This document shows, piece after piece, positions 1 through 5,369 of a DNA stretch of 6,059 bases. How positions within the stretch are numbered: the first letter of the stretch is position 1; every line of letters starts with the position of its first letter. Source of the stretch: Robiginitomaculum sp. (GTDB lineage Bacteria; Pseudomonadota; Alphaproteobacteria; Caulobacterales; Maricaulaceae); contig JALWUB010000240.1 in assembly GCA_026993275.1 (NCBI GenBank), positions 1 through 6,059 on the forward strand, in the 5' to 3' direction. Both the position numbers and the translations under genes were made by a program. The notes under the pieces are model-generated. The model saw only the letters and a list, made by a program, of their open reading frames with translations, did not search any database and was not told the DNA's origin.

Positions 1-40
1 GGACAACGCTATCAAGCGGTTTAGCTGGAGTCTGAACGGG

Positions 41-1867
41 ATGAATGCTCCCGACGGGGTCAAGGGCCTGCCCAGGGCGGCGCCGACCGATACCACAAAT
101 CCTGACTATTATCATCGCATCGTGGATTGCCAGTGGGCCTGCCCGGCGCACACGCCGGTGCCGGAATATATCCGGCTGATCGCCCAGGGGCGGTTTTCCG
201 ATGCCTATATGCTGAACCGCGAATCCAACGTGTTTCCGGGCATTCTCGGCCGCGTCTGCGACCGGCCCTGCGAGCCCGCCTGCCGCCGCGGCCGCGTCGA
301 GGAAGAGCCGGTGGCAATCTGCCGCCTGAAGCGTGTCGCCGCCGATCACAAGGACGACATCCGCGGCCGCCTGCCCAAAAAGCCTGAAAAGACGAATGGC
401 AAGCGCATTGCGCTGATCGGCGCCGGACCGGCCAGCTTCACCGTTGCCAACGATCTGGCGCCGCTGGGCTATGAATGCGTCATTTTCGAGCGTTTCGACG
501 TGCCCGGCGGGCTGATGCGCACCAATATCCCGGCCTTCCGCCTGCCCGAGAAGGTGCTCTATGAGGAGCTTGACTATATTCTGGACATGGGCGTGGAGCT
601 GCGCCTGAATACGCCGGTCAACAGCCTCAAGGGCCTGCTGGACGAGGGCTGGGATGCGGTCTTTGTCGGCACTGGCGCGCCCAAGGGCAAGGATCTGCGC
701 CTGCCGGGACGCGACGAGGGCCGCGCCAACATCCATATCGGCATTGACTGGCTGGAATCGGTGGCGTTTGGCCATGTCAGGACAATCGGCAGGCGCGTGC
801 TCATCATCGGCGTCGGCAACACCGCCATGGACTGCTGCCGCACGGCGCTGCGCCTGGGCGCGGAGGACGTCAAGGTGATGGCACGCAAGCCGCGCAGCTT
901 TTTCAAGGCCTCCGAATGGGAACTGGAGGACGCCGAAAACGAAAACGTGCAGATCATCGTCAACCATTCGCCCAAGGCCTTTGTGGTGAAAGCGGGCGTG
1001 CTCAAGGGCATGGTGTTTGAAAAGCTCGAATACGAGCTTGACGAGAACGGTGCCATCGTCAGCCACAAGGCGGTTGGCGAGGAAATGATTCCCTGCGACG
1101 ACGTGGTGCTGGCCATCGGCCAGGAAAATGCCTTTGAATGGATCGAGCGCGACGGCACCATCGCCTTTGGCAAATGGGACATGCCGGTGGTGGATGCGGC
1201 GACATTCCAGTCCAGCGAGCCGCGTGTGTTTTTTGGCGGCGATGCCGCCTTTGGCCCCAAGAACATCATCTGGGCGGTGGAGCACGGCCATCAGGCGGCA
1301 ATCTCCATCCACCTGTTTTGCCAGGGCAGGCCCGTGAACGAGCGCCCGGCCAATGGCCTGAAGCTCTCCAGCACCAAGATGGGCATGTTCGAGTGGAGCT
1401 ATTCCAACAGTTTTGACGGCGCCAGGCGGCGCGCCATGCCGCATGTGGAACTGGCCAGGCGCTTCAAGAAACTCGACACCGAGGTGGAGCTGGGCTTCAC
1501 ACCCGAGCAGACCGCCACCGAGGTGCAGCGCTGCCTCAATTGTGATGTGCAGACGGTGTTTACCGCCAATCTGTGCACCGAATGCGATGCCTGCATCGAC
1601 ATTTGCCCGGTGGAATGCCTGGCCATCACCCCGCCCGCAGACGAGACGACCCTGCGCCATGCGCTCGAGGCCCCGGCGCTCAATGAGGAGCAGCCGCTGT
1701 TTGTCTCCGAAGATCTGCCGCTGACCGGGCGCATCATGATCAAGGACGAGAACATCTGCCTGCATTGCGGTCTGTGCGCCGAGCGCTGCCCGACCGCGGC
1801 CTGGGACATGCAGGAGGCGCAGATCATCATTCACCATGCCGAAGATCTGGCGGAGGCAGGCACATGA
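41..1867 (+). CDS. GltD-like FAD/NAD(P) oxidoreductase with C-terminal 2[4Fe-4S] ferredoxin domain; electron-transfer subunit of a 2-oxoacid oxidoreductase
   Basis: The protein probably passes electrons between the 2-oxoacid oxidoreductase encoded by the next two genes and NAD(P), in the cytoplasm. Residues 20-100 resemble the N-terminal Fe-S domain of glutamate synthase small subunit (GltD), with Cys30, 34, 73, 77, 81 and 94. An FAD Rossmann motif GAGPAS lies at 127-132 with acidic Glu150. A second Rossmann motif, GVGNTAMD, lies at 257-264 for NAD(P). The basic stretch ARKPR (281-285) after it suggests, but does not prove, NADP(H). GGDAAFGPKNIIWAVEHG (399-416) is the family's FAD-closing segment. 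The C-terminus adds a ferredoxin domain: Cys512/515/518/522 and Cys573/576/579/583, each in CxxCxxCxxxCP form, with an extra pair Cys498/Cys501 before it. At 608 residues it is longer than a plain GltD because of this fusion. ATG 41 is the first in-window start, with GGAG at 27-30. However, the frame is open from base 2 and the upstream codons read plausibly, so the real start may be off the left edge. The stop overlaps the next start (ATGA). Confidence 0.9.
   Translation: MNAPDGVKGLPRAAPTDTTNPDYYHRIVDCQWACPAHTPVPEYIRLIAQGRFSDAYMLNRESNVFPGILGRVCDRPCEPACRRGRVEEEPVAICRLKRVAADHKDDIRGRLPKKPEKTNGKRIALIGAGPASFTVANDLAPLGYECVIFERFDVPGGLMRTNIPAFRLPEKVLYEELDYILDMGVELRLNTPVNSLKGLLDEGWDAVFVGTGAPKGKDLRLPGRDEGRANIHIGIDWLESVAFGHVRTIGRRVLIIGVGNTAMDCCRTALRLGAEDVKVMARKPRSFFKASEWELEDAENENVQIIVNHSPKAFVVKAGVLKGMVFEKLEYELDENGAIVSHKAVGEEMIPCDDVVLAIGQENAFEWIERDGTIAFGKWDMPVVDAATFQSSEPRVFFGGDAAFGPKNIIWAVEHGHQAAISIHLFCQGRPVNERPANGLKLSSTKMGMFEWSYSNSFDGARRRAMPHVELARRFKKLDTEVELGFTPEQTATEVQRCLNCDVQTVFTANLCTECDACIDICPVECLAITPPADETTLRHALEAPALNEEQPLFVSEDLPLTGRIMIKDENICLHCGLCAERCPTAAWDMQEAQIIIHHAEDLAEAGT
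1852..1856 (+). promoter_or_regulatory. Ribosome binding site for the gamma-alpha subunit gene
   Basis: GGAGG lies 7 bases before ATG 1864, inside the 3' end of the preceding gene. It supports 1864 as the start rather than the in-frame ATG at 1765. The 33 codons between those two ATGs are an out-of-frame reading of the upstream ferredoxin domain and do not resemble the gamma domain. Confidence 0.75.
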
Positions 1868-3678
1868 GCAAGCCCGGCATCAATGACTTCACCATCCGGC
1901 TTGCCAATGTCAACGGCACCGGCTCGGCCAGCGCCAACGGCCTGCTGATGAAGTCCATCTTCCGCTCCGGCGTGCCGGTGGTCGGCAAAAACGTGTTTCC
2001 CTCGAACATTCAGGGCCTGCCGACCTGGTACGAGATCCGCGTCACCAAAGACGGCTACGGGGCGCGTTCCGGCGATGTGGACATGATGGTGGCGATGAAC
2101 GCCAACACCTATGCCCAGGACATTGCGTCCCTGCGCCCCGGCGGCGTGCTGATCTATGACAACACCTGGCCACGGCAGCATGTCCTGTCGCGCAAGGACG
2201 TGACCGTGCTTGGCGTGCCGCTGGCGCAAATGGTCAACGCGGCCTTCACCGCCGCGCGCTCGCGCGTGCTGATGAAGAACATGGCCTATGTCGGCGCCGT
2301 GGCGGCGCTTCTGGACATTGACAAGACGATCATCGAGACCCTGGTGCAGGAGACCTTCGCCAAAAAGACCAAGCTGATTGCCCCCAACATGCAGGCCGTG
2401 GCGCTGGGCTATGATTACGCCAAGGAACATTTTGACTGCCCGCTGCCCTTCCATGTGCAAAAGATGGACGCCACCAGGGGCAAGATCATGATCGACGGCA
2501 ACACCGCCGCAGGCCTGGGCTGTGTCTATGCCGGGGCCACTGTCGGGGCCTGGTATCCGATCACCCCCTCGACCTCGCTGATGGACGCCTTCAAGTCCTG
2601 GTGCAGGGAATTCCGCGTCGATGAAAAGAGCGGCGCGCACCGCTTTTGCATCATCCAGGCGGAGGACGAGCTCGCCGCCATCGGCATGGTCATCGGCGCC
2701 AGCTGGAATGGCGCGCGCGCCTTCACCCCCACCTCCGGGCCCGGCATTTCGCTGATGAGCGAGTTCATCGGTTTTGCCTATTACGCCGAAATCCCGGCGG
2801 TGCTGTTCGATGTGCAGAGGGTGGGCCCGTCCACCGGCATGCCGACGCGCACCCAGCAGGGCGACGTGCAATTGTGCGCCTATGCCTCGCATGGCGACAC
2901 CCGCCACATCCTGCTGTTCCCGGCCAATCCGGCCGAATGCTTCACCATGGCCGCCGATGCGTTTGACCTCGCCGAACGCTTCCAGACGCCGGTCTTCGTG
3001 CTTTCGGACATCGACATTGGCATGAATGACTGGATGGTGGACACGCTCGACTGGGACGATGCGCGCCAGCCTGACCGCGGCAAGGTGCTAAGCGCCGAAC
3101 AGCTCGACCAGATGGACAGGTTCTACCGCTATCGCGATGTCGATGGCGACGGCATTCCCTGGCGCACCCTGCCCGGCGTGCACCCCAAGGGCGCCTATTT
3201 CACCCGCGGCTCCGGCCATAATGCCGACGGCACCTATACCGAGAAGGAAGCCGAATACCAGGAAGTCGTGGACCGGCTGAAACGCAAATGGCAAGGCGCG
3301 GCGGACAAGGTGCCCGCCCCCATTGTGCGCCCCGCCAGGGGCGGCAAGGCGCGCTGGGGCATCATCGCCTATGGCAGTTCCGACGGCGCCGTCATCGAGG
3401 CCTGCGACCGGCTGGCGGCGCAGGGGATCAACCTCGATTACATGCGCGTGCGCGGTTTTCCGTTTGCGCAAGAGGTCAGCGACTTTGTCGAGGCGCATGA
3501 ACAGGTGTTCGTCGTCGAGCAGAACCGCGATGCGCAATTGCGCGGCCTGATGCTGCTGGAGACGGACCTGGCGCGCGAAAAACTCGTCCCGCTGCTGCAC
3601 TATAGCGGCGAGCCGCTGGCCTCGCACTTTGTCCAGGACTTCATCCTCGCGCAGGACCGCAAGGAGAAAACCGCATGA
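1864..3678 (+). CDS. 2-oxoacid:acceptor oxidoreductase, fused gamma-alpha subunit (KorA type)
   Basis: This is the large subunit of a CoA-dependent oxoacid oxidoreductase, which decarboxylates a 2-oxoacid to acyl-CoA, CO2 and two low-potential electrons together with the beta subunit. Residues 1 to about 195 form the gamma domain, with the glycine-rich NGTGSASANG at 17-26. Residues from about 208 form the alpha domain, opening with GNTAAGLG (212-219). It contains the family's substrate-pocket motif YPITP (231-235), then a second signature QRVGPSTGMPTRTQQGD (318-334) with Arg329, which in this family is expected near the oxoacid carboxylate. The C-terminal transketolase-like domain is about 498-590, with VVEQNRDAQLRG at 550-561. 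At 604 residues it fits the fused gamma-alpha class. There are no ferredoxin-type Cys motifs, so its electrons must leave through beta and the first protein. The start at 1864 overlaps the previous stop. Substrate is not determined: the motifs fit the 2-oxoglutarate-like branch, but pyruvate, branched-chain or aryl oxoacids remain possible. Confidence 0.93.
   Translation: MSKPGINDFTIRLANVNGTGSASANGLLMKSIFRSGVPVVGKNVFPSNIQGLPTWYEIRVTKDGYGARSGDVDMMVAMNANTYAQDIASLRPGGVLIYDNTWPRQHVLSRKDVTVLGVPLAQMVNAAFTAARSRVLMKNMAYVGAVAALLDIDKTIIETLVQETFAKKTKLIAPNMQAVALGYDYAKEHFDCPLPFHVQKMDATRGKIMIDGNTAAGLGCVYAGATVGAWYPITPSTSLMDAFKSWCREFRVDEKSGAHRFCIIQAEDELAAIGMVIGASWNGARAFTPTSGPGISLMSEFIGFAYYAEIPAVLFDVQRVGPSTGMPTRTQQGDVQLCAYASHGDTRHILLFPANPAECFTMAADAFDLAERFQTPVFVLSDIDIGMNDWMVDTLDWDDARQPDRGKVLSAEQLDQMDRFYRYRDVDGDGIPWRTLPGVHPKGAYFTRGSGHNADGTYTEKEAEYQEVVDRLKRKWQGAADKVPAPIVRPARGGKARWGIIAYGSSDGAVIEACDRLAAQGINLDYMRVRGFPFAQEVSDFVEAHEQVFVVEQNRDAQLRGLMLLETDLAREKLVPLLHYSGEPLASHFVQDFILAQDRKEKTA
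3661..3666 (+). promoter_or_regulatory. Ribosome binding site for the beta subunit gene
   Basis: AAGGAG lies 8 bases before ATG 3675, within the last codons of the alpha gene. Together with the ATGA overlap at 3675-3678 it suggests coupled translation and matched amounts of the two subunits. Confidence 0.7.
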
Positions 3679-4730
3679 CCTCCTTCGCCAAGCCGATCAT
3701 CGACCTCAAGAACGCGCCGCGCAATGCCCTGGGCCTGACCCGCCAGGATTATGAAGGCGCCATGTCGACCCTGTGCGCCGGCTGCGGCCATGACTCGATC
3801 ACCGCGTCCATGGCGCGGGCCTTCTTCAATCTCTCCATCGAGCCCTACCGGGCCGTCAAGGTCAGCGGCATTGGCTGCTCATCCAAGACCACCGCCTATT
3901 TCTTGCGCGAAAGCCATGGCAACAACACCGTGCACGGGCGCATGCCCTCGGTGGCCACCGGCGCGGCCGTGGCCAATACCGGACTGACCTATATCGGCGT
4001 TTCCGGCGATGGCGATTCGCTCTCCATAGGCCTGGGGCAATTCGCCCATGCCATGCGGCGCAATGTCAACATGCTCTATGTGCTGGAAAACAATGGCGTG
4101 TATGGGCTCACCAAGGGCCAGTTCTCGGCCTCTGCCGATATTGGCAGCGTCAGCAAGAAGGGCGAGGTCAATGAATTGCCGCCCATTGATCCGGTCACCC
4201 TGGCGCTGTCTTTGGGCGCCACCTTTGTCGCCCGCGGCTTTTCCGGCGATCGCGAGCAATTGGTGCCGCTGATCGAAGCCGGGCTGAAGCATAACGGCTT
4301 TGGCCTGATCGACGTGATCTCGCCCTGCGTCAGCTTCAATGACCATCCGGGCTCGACCAAGAGCTATGCGCACACCTTCAAATACTATCACCCGGCGGTG
4401 CATGCGGACTATGTCCCCATGGCCGAGGAAATCAAGGCCTCCTATGACGCGGGCGAAGCGGTATCGGTGAAGCTGCATGACGGCGGCGCCATCGTGCTGC
4501 GCAAGCTGGATGCAGACTATGATCCGTGCGACCGCGCCGCCGCCTATGCGCAGGTCAGCGAGCGCGCCGCGCGCGGCGAGATCATCACCGGACTTCTGTA
4601 TGTGGATGAATCGCGAAAAGACCTGGCAGCCCTGAAGAAGCTGCCCAAACGGCCGCTCAACACCTATCCATACGCGGATTTGTGCCCGGGCGCGGCCACC
4701 CTGGCCAGGGTCATGGACCGCTATCGCTAA
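3675..4730 (+). CDS. 2-oxoacid:acceptor oxidoreductase, beta subunit (KorB/PorB type; thiamine diphosphate and [4Fe-4S])
   Basis: This subunit holds the thiamine diphosphate and the first iron-sulfur cluster of the enzyme and forms half of the active site with the alpha subunit. The cluster ligands are Cys34 and Cys37 (CAGC), Cys68 (GIGCSSK) and Cys218 (SPCVSFND). Their spacing (3, 31, 150) nearly equals the 3, 31, 151 I recall for the Sulfolobus enzyme. The diphosphate/Mg motif is GDGDSLSIG (111-119) with NN at 139-140. Lys71 and Leu145 (in YGLTKGQ, 143-149) fall where residues of the Sulfolobus enzyme were reported to affect oxoacid choice. The C-terminal part (HDGGAIVLRKLDADYDP, 265-281, and TGLLYVDESRKDL) is typical of the KorB/PorB family. 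At 351 residues it is somewhat longer than archaeal beta subunits (about 300), mostly at both ends. It is the last gene of the operon, and the stop TAA lies 15 bases from the convergent nuclease gene. All ligands are present, so the enzyme looks functional. Confidence 0.94.
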   Translation: MTSFAKPIIDLKNAPRNALGLTRQDYEGAMSTLCAGCGHDSITASMARAFFNLSIEPYRAVKVSGIGCSSKTTAYFLRESHGNNTVHGRMPSVATGAAVANTGLTYIGVSGDGDSLSIGLGQFAHAMRRNVNMLYVLENNGVYGLTKGQFSASADIGSVSKKGEVNELPPIDPVTLALSLGATFVARGFSGDREQLVPLIEAGLKHNGFGLIDVISPCVSFNDHPGSTKSYAHTFKYYHPAVHADYVPMAEEIKASYDAGEAVSVKLHDGGAIVLRKLDADYDPCDRAAAYAQVSERAARGEIITGLLYVDESRKDLAALKKLPKRPLNTYPYADLCPGAATLARVMDRYR

Positions 4731-4731
4731 A

Positions 4732-4753
4732 GCTCCCGGCCAAGGTCAGGAGC
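4732..4753. terminator. Weak hairpin at the convergent junction, possible bidirectional terminator
   Basis: GCTCC (4732-4736) pairs with GGAGC (4749-4753). After one C/A mismatch, GGC (4738-4740) pairs with GTC (4745-4747, one G-T wobble) around a CAAG loop. It begins just after the oxidoreductase stop and ends in the last codons of the nuclease gene. On the - strand it is followed by TTTAG; on the + strand no T run follows. This is a plausible stop point for the nuclease transcript but is weaker than a classic intrinsic terminator. Confidence 0.3.
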
Positions 4754-5186
4754 ACCAGGGCGCGCCGCCCCTGACAGGCCGCGCCAGCCCGGCCTGCAGC
4801 AACAGCGCAGACAAATCCTCCCCGGAACTGGTGCGCACCCGGGCGACAACACGGCCGGCATATTTGCCAAGATGCACGGCGCTGAGGGTGATGCTGGTGC
4901 CGGTGTGCTGACGGACAAACGCCCGGGCGCGAGCGGCGCGGGCGCGTTCGGCCGGACAATGCGGGTGAAACAGCTCCGGTGCATCCACACCGGCCAGCCG
5001 CACCTTGATCCTGACAGACTGGCCGGGCCAGATCAGTGCCCGGACGGCCAGGGTGTCGCCATCGACAATGCGCAACACTTCGGCCTGCACCGGCCCGGCA
5101 ATCACATCCCCGGCGCTGACGCGATGGGGAAGCAGCAAAAGCAGCAGGCAAAGCAGCACATTATGCCGGTGCGTGCGAAGGTCCAT
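4746..5186 (-). CDS. Secreted staphylococcal-nuclease-like (thermonuclease) protein
   Basis: The product is probably an exported Ca-dependent phosphodiesterase acting on DNA or RNA in the periplasm or outside the cell. Residues 1-25 look like a signal peptide: charged start MDLRTHRH, a leucine-rich core (VLLCLLLLLLP), and a likely cut after VSA (23-25). The SNase domain covers about 34-145. Residues equivalent to the catalytic and metal-binding set of Staphylococcus aureus nuclease are all present: Asp42/Asp44/Thr45 in VDGDT, Arg63, Asp68 and Glu71 in RLAGVDAPE, and Arg112 in KYAGR. The end GLARPVRGGAPWC matches the usual C-terminus of small proteobacterial SNase proteins, although the common ARPY tyrosine is Val here. 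Cys76 and Cys145 could form a disulfide after export. The 146-residue length is normal for this group. The start at 5186 has AGGTG 7 bases upstream on the - strand, and no other ATG precedes the signal peptide. The gene appears to stand alone, converging on the oxidoreductase operon with no evident functional link to it. Confidence 0.9.
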   Translation of the reverse strand: MDLRTHRHNVLLCLLLLLLPHRVSAGDVIAGPVQAEVLRIVDGDTLAVRALIWPGQSVRIKVRLAGVDAPELFHPHCPAERARAARARAFVRQHTGTSITLSAVHLGKYAGRVVARVRTSSGEDLSALLLQAGLARPVRGGAPWCS

Positions 5187-5193
5187 GCTCGTT

Positions 5194-5198
5194 CACCT
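5194..5198 (-). promoter_or_regulatory. Ribosome binding site for the nuclease gene
   Basis: On the - strand AGGTG lies 7 bases before the ATG at 5186-5184. It supports this start, which gives a complete signal peptide. Confidence 0.6.
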
Positions 5199-5246
5199 GT
5201 CTCTTTCAAGCCCGTGCAAGGCATAGAAGGCAAGCCAGCCAGTGCG

Positions 5247-5266
5247 GGAAAGGCTGACGCCTTTTC
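5247..5266. terminator. Hairpin with intrinsic-terminator shape in the intergenic region
   Basis: AAAGGC (5249-5254) and GCCTTT (5259-5264) form a perfect 6-bp stem around TGAC. It extends by one wobble and one G-C pair to 5247 and 5266. Read on the + strand the stem runs into TTTT then C; read on the - strand it ends GCCTTT then CCC. On the - strand it lies about 100 bases past the stop of the low-complexity gene and about 60 before the nuclease start. It could therefore end the upstream transcript or sit in the nuclease leader. The A-stem-T form suits a terminator, but the T run is short. Confidence 0.4.
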
Positions 5267-5284
5267 AGAACTGGTGCGCGCAGG

Positions 5285-5302
5285 ATAGGACTATACTCCT
5301 AT
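5285..5302. promoter_or_regulatory. 18-bp near-palindrome, candidate operator
   Basis: ATAGGACTATACTCCTAT reads as a palindrome in 8 of 9 pairs, the only mismatch being C/C either side of the central TATA. It sits in an AT-rich pocket within GC-rich DNA and covers the -10 box of the candidate nuclease promoter, where a repressor would block RNA polymerase. The regulator is unknown; none is encoded in the window. Confidence 0.4.
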
Positions 5303-5318
5303 AATGAGAACAAAACAA
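5290..5318 (-). promoter_or_regulatory. Candidate sigma-70 promoter for the nuclease gene
   Basis: On the - strand, TTGTTT (5318-5313) is separated by exactly 17 bases from TATAGT (5295-5290), a five-of-six match to the -10 consensus. Transcription would begin near 5283, leaving a leader of about 97 bases before the nuclease ATG. That leader contains the 5247-5266 hairpin. The -35 box matches consensus only in its TTG half, so this is a moderate candidate. Confidence 0.4.
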
Positions 5319-5341
5319 GACCGAAATGTAATAGCAATCAG

Positions 5342-5360
5342 GCGTTTTTCAGAAAAACGC
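5342..5360. terminator. Perfect 8-bp hairpin just downstream of the low-complexity gene
   Basis: GCGTTTTT (5342-5349) and AAAAACGC (5353-5360) pair perfectly around a CAG loop. The hairpin lies about 10 bases past the stop of the - strand gene ending at 5370, a usual place for a 3' hairpin. The order is unusual for an intrinsic terminator: the A/T part is next to the loop, the G/C part is at the base, and no T run follows on either strand. It may be a transcript-end or processing hairpin, or a protein-binding palindrome. Confidence 0.35.
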
Positions 5361-5369
5361 GGCCTGCGT

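Noticed and set aside
574..1269. - strand open frame of 231 codons antisense to the GltD-like gene
   Set aside because: Ser/Thr/Pro-rich with no domain. It is the reverse of a strongly conserved oxidoreductase frame.
1765..1863. N-terminal extension of the alpha subunit from the ATG at 1765
   Set aside because: These codons overlap the ferredoxin domain of the upstream gene in another frame. The gamma domain begins at 1864, which has its own GGAGG.
1831..2907. Long - strand open frame (358 codons) antisense to the alpha subunit
   Set aside because: It is a Gly/His/Arg-rich product of the complementary strand of GC-rich coding DNA with no recognisable domain, and it lies wholly over a well-supported gene.
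4711..5151. - strand 146-codon frame overlapping the nuclease
   Set aside because: It is a shifted frame of the nuclease gene, Arg/Cys/Ala-rich and without the SNase motifs that the true frame shows.
5292..5303. TATACTCCTATA as an FrmR/CsoR-type operator
   Set aside because: It lacks the longer G/C tract of those sites and no such regulator or its target genes are nearby; it is kept only as part of a generic palindrome.
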